From an uncultured Polaribacter sp. (GTDB lineage: Bacteria; Bacteroidota; Bacteroidia; Flavobacteriales; Flavobacteriaceae): 64,000 nucleotides of DNA. The stretch is taken from assembly GCF_947503855.1 (NCBI RefSeq), contig NZ_CANNFF010000007.1, forward strand, positions 124,001 through 188,000, in the 5' to 3' direction. The notes under the pieces were generated by a model. That model saw nothing but the letters and a program-made list of their open reading frames with translations. It did no database searches and had not been told where the DNA came from. Made by a program: the position numbers and the translations under genes. Each line of letters begins with the position of its first letter. Position 1 is the stretch's first letter. Below, piece by piece: positions 1-9,251 of this stretch.

Positions 1-360
1 GAAAACAATTTTTCTTTACAAAAAGATACTACAGCAACCATCAGTTTAGAGAAATATAGTTTGACAAGTTTGGTCTATAAAACGCAATCTCAAAAACCTC
101 AATTTGCTGTTTTTTCAGAGATATTTTACCAAGATGGTTGGATTGCTTACATAGATAAAACACTGGTGCCACATTACCGAGTAAATTATGTTTTGCGAGG
201 AATGAAAATACCAGCAGGCACACACACTGTAGAGTTTAAATTCGAGCCAAAGGTAATTCAACAAGGTAAATTAATATCACTTTCTTCTTATGGTTTGCTA
301 ATTTTGATGGGTTTGGGATGGTTTTTTTATAAAGAAAAGAAGAAGCCTAAACAATTATGA
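1..360 (+). CDS. YfhO-family membrane protein, C-terminal fragment
   Basis: The frame is open from the first base, so only the last 119 residues are present and the true start lies upstream. The visible part has the tail typical of YfhO-type proteins: a beta-rich periplasmic segment (FYQDGWIAYIDKT, then a stretch ending in the phrase PAGTHTVEFKFEP), one transmembrane helix (about LISLSSYGLLILMGLGWFF) and a short lysine-rich cytoplasmic end. YfhO proteins are large multi-spanning proteins linked to glycosylation of cell-envelope polymers. The stop codon overlaps the next ATG (ATGA), so it is probably translationally coupled to the two glycosyltransferases and the flippase downstream. The family call rests on the tail alone. 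Confidence 0.7.
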   Translation, partial: ENNFSLQKDTTATISLEKYSLTSLVYKTQSQKPQFAVFSEIFYQDGWIAYIDKTLVPHYRVNYVLRGMKIPAGTHTVEFKFEPKVIQQGKLISLSSYGLLILMGLGWFFYKEKKKPKQL

Positions 361-1547
361 GAATAGGTATGATTTTAGATGCTTCTTTTCCTCCAGATCC
401 AAGAGTAGAAAATGAAGCGGTTTCCTTAGTTAAAAATGGACATGAGGTTTTTCTTTTTTGTTTAAAATATAATAAAAAACAAGAAGATGAAATTATTAAC
501 GGAATTCTTATAAAAAGATATGCATCTAACAAATTAGAATACAAATTATCTGCTCTAGCCTATACAATTCCTATTTATTCTTTTTTGATGAAAAAAAAGA
601 TTAAAAATTTTATAAAAAACCATGATATTGAAGCATTACACATACACGATATTAAAGTGGCAGAAGCTGTTTTTAAAGCGAATAAAAATTTTAATTTACC
701 AGTAGTTTTAGATTTGCATGACAACATGCCAGAAGTGATGAAATTGTATCCACATTTACAGAAATTTCCTGGAAAGTATATTATTTCTCCTAAAAAATGG
801 AAAATTAAAGAAGAGGAGTTTATACGTAAAGCAGATAAAGTAATTTCAGTTTCTCCAGAGTTTTTAGAAACATTGGCTATAAGATTGCCTAAAGAAAAAG
901 AGAAACTGATTTTAGTACCTAATACAATTAGAACTTCTTTTTTTAAAGATTATATAATAGAGCAAAGTATTTTAGAAAAGTATAAAAATAATTTTGTGCT
1001 TCTGTATTTGGGAGATACCCATTTAAGAAGAGGTTTACAAACTGCTATTGCAGCATTAGCCACTTTAAAAATTAGCATACCCAATATTAAGTTGGTAATT
1101 GTTGGTAAAAATACCACAGATACTATTTTAAAAAAACAAGTTAGAGATATAGAAATTGCAGATTATGTAGATTTTGAAGGTTGGCAAAGTGTATCTTTAT
1201 TTCAGTCTTATATTTTAGCAAGTAGTATTTGTATTTCTCCTTTACATAGAAATTTACAGCACGATGTTGCCTACGCAAATAAAATATTTCAATATATGAG
1301 TTTTGCAAAGCCTTTGCTGGTAAGTAATGCAACAGCCCAACAAAAGCTAATTGAAAAAGTAAATGCGGGCTTGGTACATACAGATAGAGATATTACAGAT
1401 TTTACCAATAAAGTTTTAGAGCTTTATAAAAATGAAAAATTAAGAGTAGTTTTGGGTAAAAATGGAAAACGATTTGTAAAAGATGAATTTTCTTGGGAAC
1501 AAACCTCAAAAAAACTACTACATTTATACGATAACTTACAAGCTTGA
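357..1547 (+). CDS. Glycosyltransferase family 4 protein
   Basis: The 396-residue protein has the two Rossmann-like halves of a GT-B enzyme. The N-terminal half opens with a first strand and glycine/proline loop (RIGMILDASFPPDPRVENEA), which is common in GT4 enzymes that recognise the acceptor. The C-terminal half contains LLYLGDTHLRRGLQT and the donor-binding helix region NKIFQYMSFAKPLLVS, and it ends in a typical terminal helix (FSWEQTSKKLLHLY). It probably transfers a sugar from an NDP-sugar or lipid donor to a surface glycan on the inner face of the membrane. Start and stop overlap the neighbouring genes by 4 bases on both sides, showing a tight operon. The sugar substrate cannot be read from sequence. 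Confidence 0.85.
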   Translation: MRIGMILDASFPPDPRVENEAVSLVKNGHEVFLFCLKYNKKQEDEIINGILIKRYASNKLEYKLSALAYTIPIYSFLMKKKIKNFIKNHDIEALHIHDIKVAEAVFKANKNFNLPVVLDLHDNMPEVMKLYPHLQKFPGKYIISPKKWKIKEEEFIRKADKVISVSPEFLETLAIRLPKEKEKLILVPNTIRTSFFKDYIIEQSILEKYKNNFVLLYLGDTHLRRGLQTAIAALATLKISIPNIKLVIVGKNTTDTILKKQVRDIEIADYVDFEGWQSVSLFQSYILASSICISPLHRNLQHDVAYANKIFQYMSFAKPLLVSNATAQQKLIEKVNAGLVHTDRDITDFTNKVLELYKNEKLRVVLGKNGKRFVKDEFSWEQTSKKLLHLYDNLQA

Positions 1548-2803
1548 AAGTATTAATAATTACATATTATTGGCCACCTGCTGGTGGTTCTGGTGTACAA
1601 CGTTGGTTAAAATTTGTAAAATATTTACAAAATTTTGATATAGAACCTGTGGTGTATACTGTAGATAATGCCAACTATCTAAAACAAGACAGCTCTTTAG
1701 AAAGTGAAATTCCAAAAAATATAAATATTTTAAAACAGCCTATTTGGCAACCTACAGATATCTTTTTTTGGAAAAAAAATAAGCAACAAAAAAAAGGAAT
1801 TTCTAACTTGAGTAAAGGAGGTTTTTTATCTTTTGTGAGAGGAAATTTTTTTATTCCAGATCCTAAAGTGTTTTGGGTTAAAAAATCTGTAAAATTTTTA
1901 CAAAGATTTTTAAATAACCATAAGGTTGATGTAATTATTTCTACAGGACCACCACACAGCATGCATTTAATTGCAAAAAAAATCCATCAAAAAAATAACA
2001 TAAAATGGATTGCAGATTTTAGAGATCCCTGGACAGATTTGTATTACAATAAAGATTTTAAACAATTATCATTTGCTAAAAATAAAAATAAGAAGTTAGA
2101 AACTTCAGTTTTAAAAAATGCAGATTGTGTTGTAACTGTTAGCAATCATTTAAAAAAGCAGTTTGCTGCCATTGCAAAAAACGTAGAAGTAATTACCAAT
2201 GGTTTTGATGATGAGGTTTTATCTGAAAATACTTTCGTTTTAGATAAAAAATTCACCATTTCTTATATTGGTTTGCTACCCAAACAAAGCAATCCAAAGG
2301 TTTTATTTGGTGTTTTAAATCAACTTTGTCTAGAAAATAAAGATTTTAAAAAGGATTTACAATTAAATTTTATTGGAGATATTGCTGATGAGGTGAAATT
2401 AGAAATAGAAAATACTAATTTATTAGAAAACGCATCTTTTACAGGATATGTTTCTCATAAAAAAGCTATTGAATTTCAGAGGAAAGCGCAAGTGTTGTTA
2501 TTGTTAATACCCAATGTAATAAATAATAAAGGAATTTTAACTGGTAAATTATTCGAATATTTAACCGCAAAAAGACCTATTTTAGCCATCGGTCCAGAAG
2601 ATGGGGATTTGGCAACAATTTTAAAAGAAACCAATGCTGGTGTAATTTCAGATTTTAATAATTCAGTAAAATTAAAAGTAGAAATTTTACACTTATATCA
2701 ACAATATAAAACAGGTAGTTTAGAGGTTTCTTCTAAAAATATCAATCAATATCACAGAAAAGAGTTAACGCAACAATTGGCAACAATCATTAAAAATTTA
2801 TAA
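1544..2803 (+). CDS. Glycosyltransferase family 4 protein
   Basis: This is a second GT-B glycosyltransferase (419 residues). The N-terminus (ITYYWPPAGGSGVQRWLKF) carries the glycine-rich acceptor-side loop seen in WcaI/WbuB-like GT4 enzymes. The middle has WIADFRDPWTDLYY, a signature of this subgroup, and the C-terminal half has ISYIGLLPKQSNPKVLF and GILTGKLFEYLTAKRPILAI, the donor-site segment. The start is TTG and overlaps the preceding TGA stop (TTGA); no ATG fits the conserved N-terminus. It lies between another GT4 gene and a flippase, so assembly of a lipid-linked oligosaccharide is the likely job. The specific donor is unknown. Confidence 0.85.
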   Translation: MKVLIITYYWPPAGGSGVQRWLKFVKYLQNFDIEPVVYTVDNANYLKQDSSLESEIPKNINILKQPIWQPTDIFFWKKNKQQKKGISNLSKGGFLSFVRGNFFIPDPKVFWVKKSVKFLQRFLNNHKVDVIISTGPPHSMHLIAKKIHQKNNIKWIADFRDPWTDLYYNKDFKQLSFAKNKNKKLETSVLKNADCVVTVSNHLKKQFAAIAKNVEVITNGFDDEVLSENTFVLDKKFTISYIGLLPKQSNPKVLFGVLNQLCLENKDFKKDLQLNFIGDIADEVKLEIENTNLLENASFTGYVSHKKAIEFQRKAQVLLLLIPNVINNKGILTGKLFEYLTAKRPILAIGPEDGDLATILKETNAGVISDFNNSVKLKVEILHLYQQYKTGSLEVSSKNINQYHRKELTQQLATIIKNL

Positions 2804-2808
2804 AATAA

Positions 2809-4308
2809 ATGGGCATTGTTTTAAAACAGTCTTTTAGAAATACCATAATTATTTATGGAGCATTTTTAGTGGGGGGTATCAATACAATTGTTTTTTATCC
2901 TAGAATTTTAAAATCTGAATTTTACGGTATGGTAACCTTTTTGTTGTCTGCTTCTAATTTGGTAATGCCTTTAACTGCATTTGGTGTTCAATATACCATT
3001 GTAAAGTTTTTTTCATCTTATAATAGCAAAGAAGAAAAAGACAAGTTTTTATCTTCGGTCATTTTTTTACCCTTATTAATTGCGCTGCCTCTGGGTTTTA
3101 TGTGGGATAATGCACATGATTGGATTATGAGAAGCGTAACCAAAGAGAATGAAATTATAGAAAGTTATACTTTTTCCATTTACTTAATTGCTATTGCTTG
3201 TGCGTATTTCGAGCTTTTTTATTCTTGGACCAAAGTTCAGCTACAAACAGTTTTTGGGAATGTTTTAAAAGAATTATGGAATAGAGTAGTAGTAATGTTT
3301 TTACTATTGGCTGTATTTTTTGGTTTTATAGCTAAAACAGAATTTATTTGGTACTTAACGTTTGCGTATATTCTTAGAGCATTTGTAATGATGTTTTATG
3401 CATTTTACATGTATTTACCGAAGTTTTATTTTAAACTCCCAGCAAACTTTATAGAAATTATTAAATATTCTTTATATATCATTTTAGCAGGTTCTGCAGG
3501 TGCCATTTTATTAGATATTGATAAAATTATGATTCCTGGAAAAGACACCATAGAAAAAGCAGCTTATTATTCTGTAGCTGTTTTTATTGGTTCTTTTATA
3601 GAAGCACCCAGTAGAGCTATGACTCAAATTTTACAACCTTTAACCTCTAAATCTTTAAACGAATTTAATACCAAAGAAGTAGAAAGTTTATACAAAAAGA
3701 GTTCTATTAATCTATTATTGGTAGGTGGTTTGTTTTTTTTATTAGTGAATTGTGGGGTTAGGGAATTATTTAAATTAATGCCAGAAAAAGGATATGCAGG
3801 TGGTGAGTTGGTTGTTTTAATGATTTCTTTAGCAAAATTATACACTATGTTTTTAGGTAGTAACGGAGCTATTATAAATAATTCTAAGTTTTATAAAGTT
3901 ACTTTGCCAATTGCTATAGGTATGTCTGTTTGTGTGTATCTATTAAATCAGTTATTTTATTTTAATTTAGAATTTGGCACAGATGGTCTAGCCTTGGCAA
4001 CATTATTAACAATTTTATTGTTTAACTCTTTTAAGTTGTGGTTTGTGCATCGTAAATTTTCTATAACACCATTTACACCCAAATCTATAAAAATGGTGTT
4101 TATAATTTTGGTGCTATTTTTAGGGTTTTATTTTTGGGATTTTAATTTACCTGCTATAGAAGTACAAAATTTTTCAATAACACCAATTATAAATATTTTA
4201 ATTAAAACAGTTTTAATTACGGTGGTGTATGTTTATTTAGTTTTAAAACTAAAAGTATCTAACGAGTTTGATGCTTTACTACAGAAGTTTTATAAATTTT
4301 ATAAGTAA
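2809..4308 (+). CDS. Lipopolysaccharide/oligosaccharide flippase, MOP (Wzx-like) family
   Basis: The 499 residues form about 12-14 hydrophobic helices, beginning with NTIIIYGAFLVGGINTIVFYPRIL, the usual first-helix pattern of Wzx/MurJ-type exporters. The family flips undecaprenyl-linked oligosaccharides across the inner membrane. It begins 5 bases after the preceding glycosyltransferase stop, so the four genes 1-4308 read as the end of a surface-polysaccharide operon. Its 3' end overlaps the convergent DUF6122 gene by 10 bases. Length and topology are normal for the family; substrate specificity is not readable. Confidence 0.85.
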   Translation: MGIVLKQSFRNTIIIYGAFLVGGINTIVFYPRILKSEFYGMVTFLLSASNLVMPLTAFGVQYTIVKFFSSYNSKEEKDKFLSSVIFLPLLIALPLGFMWDNAHDWIMRSVTKENEIIESYTFSIYLIAIACAYFELFYSWTKVQLQTVFGNVLKELWNRVVVMFLLLAVFFGFIAKTEFIWYLTFAYILRAFVMMFYAFYMYLPKFYFKLPANFIEIIKYSLYIILAGSAGAILLDIDKIMIPGKDTIEKAAYYSVAVFIGSFIEAPSRAMTQILQPLTSKSLNEFNTKEVESLYKKSSINLLLVGGLFFLLVNCGVRELFKLMPEKGYAGGELVVLMISLAKLYTMFLGSNGAIINNSKFYKVTLPIAIGMSVCVYLLNQLFYFNLEFGTDGLALATLLTILLFNSFKLWFVHRKFSITPFTPKSIKMVFIILVLFLGFYFWDFNLPAIEVQNFSITPIINILIKTVLITVVYVYLVLKLKVSNEFDALLQKFYKFYK

Positions 4309-4610
4309 CAATCTAAATAATCTGTAGCCATATGAAACAATAAAGCAATGGCTAAAATTCTAATTCTCTTAAAAAATAAGGCTATAAAGTAACCACCAAT
4401 AGCAATATAACTATGTAATGGGTGAAAATTGATACTACATCTATTTTCATCAAAAATAGGATTTGCTAATAAATGATCTACATCTACCAACATAGAAGCT
4501 AAAAATATAAGAAACACTAATTTCCATTTTTTTCTAAAAAAGAAAAAAGCTATTAAGAAAGGGGCAATAAAATGTAAAGAGTAATGTATTGTAAATTTTA
4601 AATCAATCAT
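4299..4610 (-). CDS. DUF6122-type small membrane protein
   Basis: This 103-residue protein has three or four hydrophobic helices and conserved polar clusters inside them: HYSLHF near the N-terminus, DVDHLLANP in the middle, HPLHSY, and HMATDYLDCYL at the end. The Asp/His clusters resemble those of YdjM-type membrane metal-dependent hydrolases, so a metal site is possible. I recognise it as DUF6122, a small Bacteroidota family without a known function. It is last in the minus-strand run beginning at parA and overlaps the flippase 3' end by 10 bases. The function is unknown. Confidence 0.65.
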   Translation of the reverse strand: MIDLKFTIHYSLHFIAPFLIAFFFFRKKWKLVFLIFLASMLVDVDHLLANPIFDENRCSINFHPLHSYIAIGGYFIALFFKRIRILAIALLFHMATDYLDCYL

Positions 4611-4630
4611 ATTTTAAAAATAAGCCCTAT

Positions 4631-5227
4631 TTATAGATAGCTTAATGTATTAGGACCTTCCATAAAAATTAAATCTAGAATAGATAAATTGGGTATAAAG
4701 CCATGTTTGTCATCAAACATTTGAATGTACTTCTTAAAAGTGTTTTCTGGTTGATGTTTTACATCTGCTAAAAACCGAAAATCATTCTTTATATTTTCAG
4801 TTGCATAAGTGTTTGTTTTCTGGAATTGAATGTCTAATTGCATAGCATCTTTAACAAATAAAAAAGTATCGATATTTAAATCTTGTAAAAAGTTGTATTC
4901 TTTGGTAAATATGGGCAACAAATCATCAATATAAAACTCAAAAAAAGGTGAGTTATGGTAAGCTGTTTTTAACGATTTTAAATGTTGATCTTGCCAAGCC
5001 ACATTGTTTTCTATACGTGTGTCTTTTGTTTTTTTTCTGCCATTTGTGACAGGATGTTTAACAGGAATATTTAATAATTGTTTGCCATTTGTGTTATAAA
5101 TGTAGCATCTATTCCTATAACTTTGTTTCTGAAAATTATCTTCTACTTCAAAAGTTATTGCTCTATTATCTGCCATTCCAGTATATTGAGAAATAGGAGA
5201 GAAGTAAGTAGGAATAAACAACGCCAT
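4631..5227 (-). CDS. WbqC-family protein
   Basis: The 198-residue protein matches the WbqC-like family: an N-terminal PTYFSPISQYTGMADNRAIT segment, then NRCYIYNTNGKQLLNIPVKH and a C-terminal tract around DLIFMEGPN. Members occur in O-antigen loci and, in flavobacteria, beside lepB; the biochemical role is not settled. The start ATG lies 3 bases after the lepB stop, so the two are almost certainly co-transcribed. There are no signal peptide or membrane segments, so it should be cytoplasmic. Confidence 0.75.
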   Translation of the reverse strand: MALFIPTYFSPISQYTGMADNRAITFEVEDNFQKQSYRNRCYIYNTNGKQLLNIPVKHPVTNGRKKTKDTRIENNVAWQDQHLKSLKTAYHNSPFFEFYIDDLLPIFTKEYNFLQDLNIDTFLFVKDAMQLDIQFQKTNTYATENIKNDFRFLADVKHQPENTFKKYIQMFDDKHGFIPNLSILDLIFMEGPNTLSYL

Positions 5228-5230
5228 TGT

Positions 5231-6934
5231 TTATTTTTTTGTGGCTTTTTTCTTCGGTTTAAAAAAGCTATACCCAATATAAATAGCAATTAGTGCAAAT
5301 ACAATGTATCTATAAGAAACAGGTTTTCCATCTCCACCTACAGTGGTAAACATTCTGTCCCATCGAATCGATTTAATTTTTGCCCCAAAACTAGGTGCAT
5401 TGGCGTCCCAACTAAACCAAACCATTACAGGTTTTCCTAAAACATGATCAAAAGGAACATACCCCCAATATCTTGCGTCTAAAGAGTTGTGTCTGTTATC
5501 TCCCATTAACCAATAATAGTCTTGTTTAAAAGTGTAAGAATCTGCTTTTTCTCCGTTGATAAAAATATCATCTCCAACAACTGATAAGCTATTATTTTCG
5601 TAGTTTTTAATAATTTGCTCATAAAAAGGTAAAGTTTCTGTATTTAACTGTACAGATGCCCCAGCTTTTGGTATGTAAATTGGTCCAAAATTATCTTGAC
5701 TCCACCCTAGTTTTTCAACATGAGGAAAAATGGCTTTGTCAGCTCCAAACGTTAATTTTGTTAAAGATGCAGTTTGTGGGTGTTTTCTTAATCTAGCAGC
5801 CTCTTCTTCAGTTAAATTGATATTTATTTTATTTTCTACAGAAACTATATTAAGTTTTGCAGCTAAACCTTGACTTACACCACCAGCAACTTCTGTGTAT
5901 AAAGAATCGTTGCTAATTTTAGTTAAGTTGGCAGCTTTTTCAAAAGCTTCTTGTACTCTTGTATCGTTCCAATATTTGTTTAAAACTTTATAGACACCTG
6001 TTCTTTCTTTGCTAATTACAAACTTTGGAAACGTATTTCTAGTAATAGGCCCCTTAGCTTCATAGGTATAGTAAAATTGTAGTTTGGCTCTTTCTGGTAA
6101 TACATTTTTCTTACCATTAATATATACATACCCATCTCTTAGCTCTAAAGAATCGCCAGCAATAGCAACACAACGTTTTACATAGTTGGTTCTTTTATCT
6201 ACTGGTTTGTAGGTAAACTCGCCAGAGTTATCTCCCCACATTGTTTTTAAAGAATCTACAGGCCAATTAAAACAAACAATATCGTTGTTTTTAATTTTCT
6301 GCAAACCAGGTAAACGTGTATAAGGTAGTTGAGGTTTTTTTAAGTAAGATGCCAAACCAGTTAAAGGTATAGAATCGTGTACCATAGGCGCTGCAATTAC
6401 TGTTGATGGAACTCTAGCCCCGTAATGAAACTTGCTCACAAACAAATAATCGCCCACCAAAAGTGTTTTTTCTAAAGAGGATGTTGGTATGGTAAATGGC
6501 TGTATAAAATAGGTGTGTACCAGTGTTGCAGCAATTACTGCAAAGGTAATTGAGCTTATCCATTCTCCTAACTCAGAACGTGGTTTTAAGCTTCTGTTTT
6601 CATGAAACGAAGCATCTGCAGTGTAATTGATATAGTAAATATAGAAACCTAAGGTTACTATTACTAAAAGAGAATCTATCTTTTTGTAAAAACCAAACGT
6701 TCTGATGGTTTCTATCCATATTACAGGAAACATTAATAGATTCACTACAGGTATAAATAATAAGATGGTCCACCATTTTGGGCGTTTTATCATTTGCATT
6801 AAAACCACTCCATTATAAATTGGTATGGCTGCTTCCCATGCTTTTCTACCTGCTTTTACATATAGCTTCCAAGTACCCAAAAAGTGAAGTACCTGTACTA
6901 CTATAAAAAATATAAACCATTCTGTAAATGTCAT
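5231..6934 (-). CDS. lepB: Signal peptidase I, long Bacteroidota form
   Basis: Signal peptidase I cleaves signal peptides from secreted proteins at the outer face of the inner membrane. This 567-residue version has three or four N-terminal hydrophobic helices. The catalytic Ser box is TIPTSSLEKTLLVGDY (nucleophile about S153), the general-base box is NYVKRCVAIAGDSLE (about K253), and the last conserved box is GDNRHNSLDARYWGYVP. About 200 residues separate the Lys box from the GDNR box, far more than in E. coli LepB but usual for this phylum. It sits between dapB and the WbqC gene in the minus-strand cluster. Catalytic residues are intact. Confidence 0.93.
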   Translation of the reverse strand: MTFTEWFIFFIVVQVLHFLGTWKLYVKAGRKAWEAAIPIYNGVVLMQMIKRPKWWTILLFIPVVNLLMFPVIWIETIRTFGFYKKIDSLLVIVTLGFYIYYINYTADASFHENRSLKPRSELGEWISSITFAVIAATLVHTYFIQPFTIPTSSLEKTLLVGDYLFVSKFHYGARVPSTVIAAPMVHDSIPLTGLASYLKKPQLPYTRLPGLQKIKNNDIVCFNWPVDSLKTMWGDNSGEFTYKPVDKRTNYVKRCVAIAGDSLELRDGYVYINGKKNVLPERAKLQFYYTYEAKGPITRNTFPKFVISKERTGVYKVLNKYWNDTRVQEAFEKAANLTKISNDSLYTEVAGGVSQGLAAKLNIVSVENKININLTEEEAARLRKHPQTASLTKLTFGADKAIFPHVEKLGWSQDNFGPIYIPKAGASVQLNTETLPFYEQIIKNYENNSLSVVGDDIFINGEKADSYTFKQDYYWLMGDNRHNSLDARYWGYVPFDHVLGKPVMVWFSWDANAPSFGAKIKSIRWDRMFTTVGGDGKPVSYRYIVFALIAIYIGYSFFKPKKKATKK

Positions 6935-7070
6935 ACTATTTTATTTTATTGATGTCAACTTGATCTTAGTTAAGAATTCATTATAAATTACTTAATAAGA
7001 ACTCTTTATTGCTTTTAAGGAAACAAAACCATTTTTTATTGGTAGGTTTTGCGTGTATTTTGTTACAATA

Positions 7071-7772
7071 TTATTTAATGTTTAATACATCTTTCATAGA
7101 AAAAACACCCGTTTTATCTAAAATCCATTCTGCAGCAACTACTGCGCCTAAGGCAAACCCTTTTCTGTTGTGTGCTGTATGTTTTATTTCTATAGAATCT
7201 ACTTCAGAATTATACCAAACAGTATGTGTGCCAGGAACTTCTGGTATTCTTTTAGCTACAATTGGTATGTTGTTTTCTGATGTTTTATGGTCTAACTCCC
7301 ATTTTTCTTTAGATGAGTTATCTATAATTCCTTCTGCTAAAGTAATGGCTGTTCCACTTGGTGCGTCTAATTTTTTAGTATGATGAATTTCCTCCATAGA
7401 AATGTCATAATCTTCTAAATTTTCCATCATTTTAGCCAATTGTTTGTTTAGCTCAAAAAATATATTTACACCTAAACTATAATTAGAGGCATAAATAAAT
7501 GCCCCTTTTTCTTTTTTACAAAGGTTTACAGCATCCTCATATTTAGCTAACCAACCGGTTGTACCAGAAATAACTGGAACCCCATTTTTTAAACAATTAG
7601 AAATATTATCAAATGCAGAAGTGGGCACACTAAAATCAATAGCTACATCAGCTATTGTTATGTCTATAACATCTTCTACATCTTTTCTTATAACAATTTC
7701 ATGGCCTCTAGAAACTGCAATTTTTTCAATTTCTTTGCCCATTCTACCATAACCCAATAATGCAATTTTCAT
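7071..7772 (-). CDS. dapB: 4-hydroxy-tetrahydrodipicolinate reductase
   Basis: DapB catalyses the NAD(P)H-dependent reduction step of the diaminopimelate/lysine pathway, which supplies peptidoglycan cross-links. The 233-residue protein begins with the dinucleotide-binding loop LLGYGRMGKEI. It has the ISGTTGW segment and the active-site motif EEIHHTKKLDAPSGTA (residues about 127-142), with the catalytic His pair and Lys. It is slightly shorter than the E. coli enzyme (273), as is normal for this phylum. The ATG follows the DUF5683 stop by 2 bases, indicating one operon with the upstream genes. Confidence 0.95.
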   Translation of the reverse strand: MKIALLGYGRMGKEIEKIAVSRGHEIVIRKDVEDVIDITIADVAIDFSVPTSAFDNISNCLKNGVPVISGTTGWLAKYEDAVNLCKKEKGAFIYASNYSLGVNIFFELNKQLAKMMENLEDYDISMEEIHHTKKLDAPSGTAITLAEGIIDNSSKEKWELDHKTSENNIPIVAKRIPEVPGTHTVWYNSEVDSIEIKHTAHNRKGFALGAVVAAEWILDKTGVFSMKDVLNIK

Positions 7773-7774
7773 TT

Positions 7775-8365
7775 TTAAAAAGTATATTTTAATGTAAAAC
7801 CAACTTTTGGAGCATCAAACTGAATAGGATCTTGCACCATTGTTGGTCTAATTGATAAATTATCGTCTGTATTAAATTGAATTAAGTGTGCGTTTACACT
7901 TGCTTCTACAATTTGTAAAACATAAAGAATAACACCAGAAAGTAAAGACATATCTCTGTTTTCTCTTAACTGTTCTTGTGCTCTTTCTAAGGTTTCTAAA
8001 GAAACTCTTTCGTTTCCTAAATCATCTGTAAATTCGTCTTGAAAACCATTTTTTCTTAACTTGTAAGCAGTTCTATATCTTTTGTAGCTACTATTATTTG
8101 TTAAATAATAATAAGTAGGTATTGCTAAAGCACCCCAAACAATAGGAGCTTTCCAGTATTTTTTGTTATAAATTTGGCCTAAGCCAGGTAAAATAGCAGA
8201 GTAAAATGCAGCTTTTGCGGGTGCTAAAGGTTTGTAAGTACCTTGTGCAACAAACACATCATCTTTAATTTTAATGTCTTTTACTTTTGTAGAATCTATT
8301 TGACTATAAAGTTGTAAAGAAAGAAAAATAATTGAAAAAAAGAATATGTTTTTTTTTGAAAACAC
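7775..8365 (-). CDS. DUF5683 domain protein, probable secreted or membrane protein
   Basis: The 196-residue protein has an N-terminal signal-like helix (NIFFFSIIFLSLQLYS) followed by the DUF5683 core: AAFYSAILPGLGQIYNKKYW and a hydrophobic stretch IVWGALAIPTYYYL. The later SLLSGVILYVLQIVEASVNAHL may span or dip into the membrane. The C-terminal segment (VGFTLKYTF) ends in an aromatic residue, as outer-membrane beta proteins do. It is regularly found next to parB and dapB in flavobacteria. The function is unknown. The start codon is immediately downstream of the parB stop. Confidence 0.75.
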   Translation of the reverse strand: MFSKKNIFFFSIIFLSLQLYSQIDSTKVKDIKIKDDVFVAQGTYKPLAPAKAAFYSAILPGLGQIYNKKYWKAPIVWGALAIPTYYYLTNNSSYKRYRTAYKLRKNGFQDEFTDDLGNERVSLETLERAQEQLRENRDMSLLSGVILYVLQIVEASVNAHLIQFNTDDNLSIRPTMVQDPIQFDAPKVGFTLKYTF

Positions 8366-9250
8366 TTATTTTAATAAGTTTTTTATGCGATTAAAATCTT
8401 CTTCTGAATCAAATGGAATGGAAATTTTACCTTTACCATTGCTTGAAACACTAATTGTAACTCCATGCCCAAAAAAATCGCTAATATCTTTTGTACCACT
8501 TTTAATATAGGCAGGAACTGCTTTTTTCTTTGGTTTTGTAACGGTACCTGATTTTAAGCTTTTTACCAAATCTTCTGTTTGTCTTACAGAAAGTTTTTCT
8601 CTTAAAATTCTTTCGTAAATGGCTAGTTGATCTTCTGTATTATCTACATTGATCATTGCACGTCCATGCCCCATTGAGATAAAACCATCTCTCATACCTG
8701 TTTGTAAAATTGGGTCTAACTTTAATAAACGTAAATAATTAGTTACTGTAGATCTTTTTTTACCAACTCTTGTGCTTAATTCTTCTTGCGTTAATTGAAT
8801 TTCATCAATTAAACGTTGATAGGATAATGCTACTTCTATTGGGTCTAAATTTTTACGTTGAATATTTTCTACCAATGCCATTTCTAGCATTTCTTGGTCG
8901 TTGGCAATTCTAATATACGCAGGTATGGTTTTATTACCTATTAATTTAGAGGCCCTAAAACGTCTTTCTCCAGAAACTAGTTGAAATTGGTTTCCTTCTA
9001 ATTTTCTTACAGTAATTGGCTGTATAACACCTAGCTCTTTTATAGAGCTTGCGAGCTCTCTTAGAGCATCTTCATCAAAATATGTTCTTGGTTGGTAAGG
9101 GTTTACATCAATTAAATCTAATTCTATTTCTATTATATTTCCAACCACTTTATCTGCATTTTTATCTTTTGCAGAGTTTATGTTTGGTGATTCTTTTAAC
9201 AAAGCAGATAATCCTCTTCCTAAAGCTTGTTTCTTAGTTGCTTTTGCCAT
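8366..9250 (-). CDS. parB: Chromosome partitioning protein ParB
   Basis: ParB binds parS sites and spreads along DNA as a CTP-dependent clamp to drive origin segregation with ParA. The 294 residues show the family order: a basic N-terminal peptide (GRGLSALL) that contacts ParA, a CTP-binding domain with NPYQPRTYFDE and GERRFRA (about 94-100), the ENIQRKNLDPIE box, a helix-turn-helix (LTQEELSTRVGKKRSTVTNYLRLL, read in two halves) and a basic C-terminal dimerisation domain. It directly follows parA with 1 base between them. I saw no parS-like 16-mer in the window. Confidence 0.95.
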   Translation of the reverse strand: MAKATKKQALGRGLSALLKESPNINSAKDKNADKVVGNIIEIELDLIDVNPYQPRTYFDEDALRELASSIKELGVIQPITVRKLEGNQFQLVSGERRFRASKLIGNKTIPAYIRIANDQEMLEMALVENIQRKNLDPIEVALSYQRLIDEIQLTQEELSTRVGKKRSTVTNYLRLLKLDPILQTGMRDGFISMGHGRAMINVDNTEDQLAIYERILREKLSVRQTEDLVKSLKSGTVTKPKKKAVPAYIKSGTKDISDFFGHGVTISVSSNGKGKISIPFDSEEDFNRIKNLLK

Positions 9251-9251
9251 T

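Noticed and set aside
7009..7383. 124-residue plus-strand open frame
   Set aside because: It lies antisense to dapB, whose catalytic motifs are clear; the frame has no family features and mirrors the codons of the real gene.
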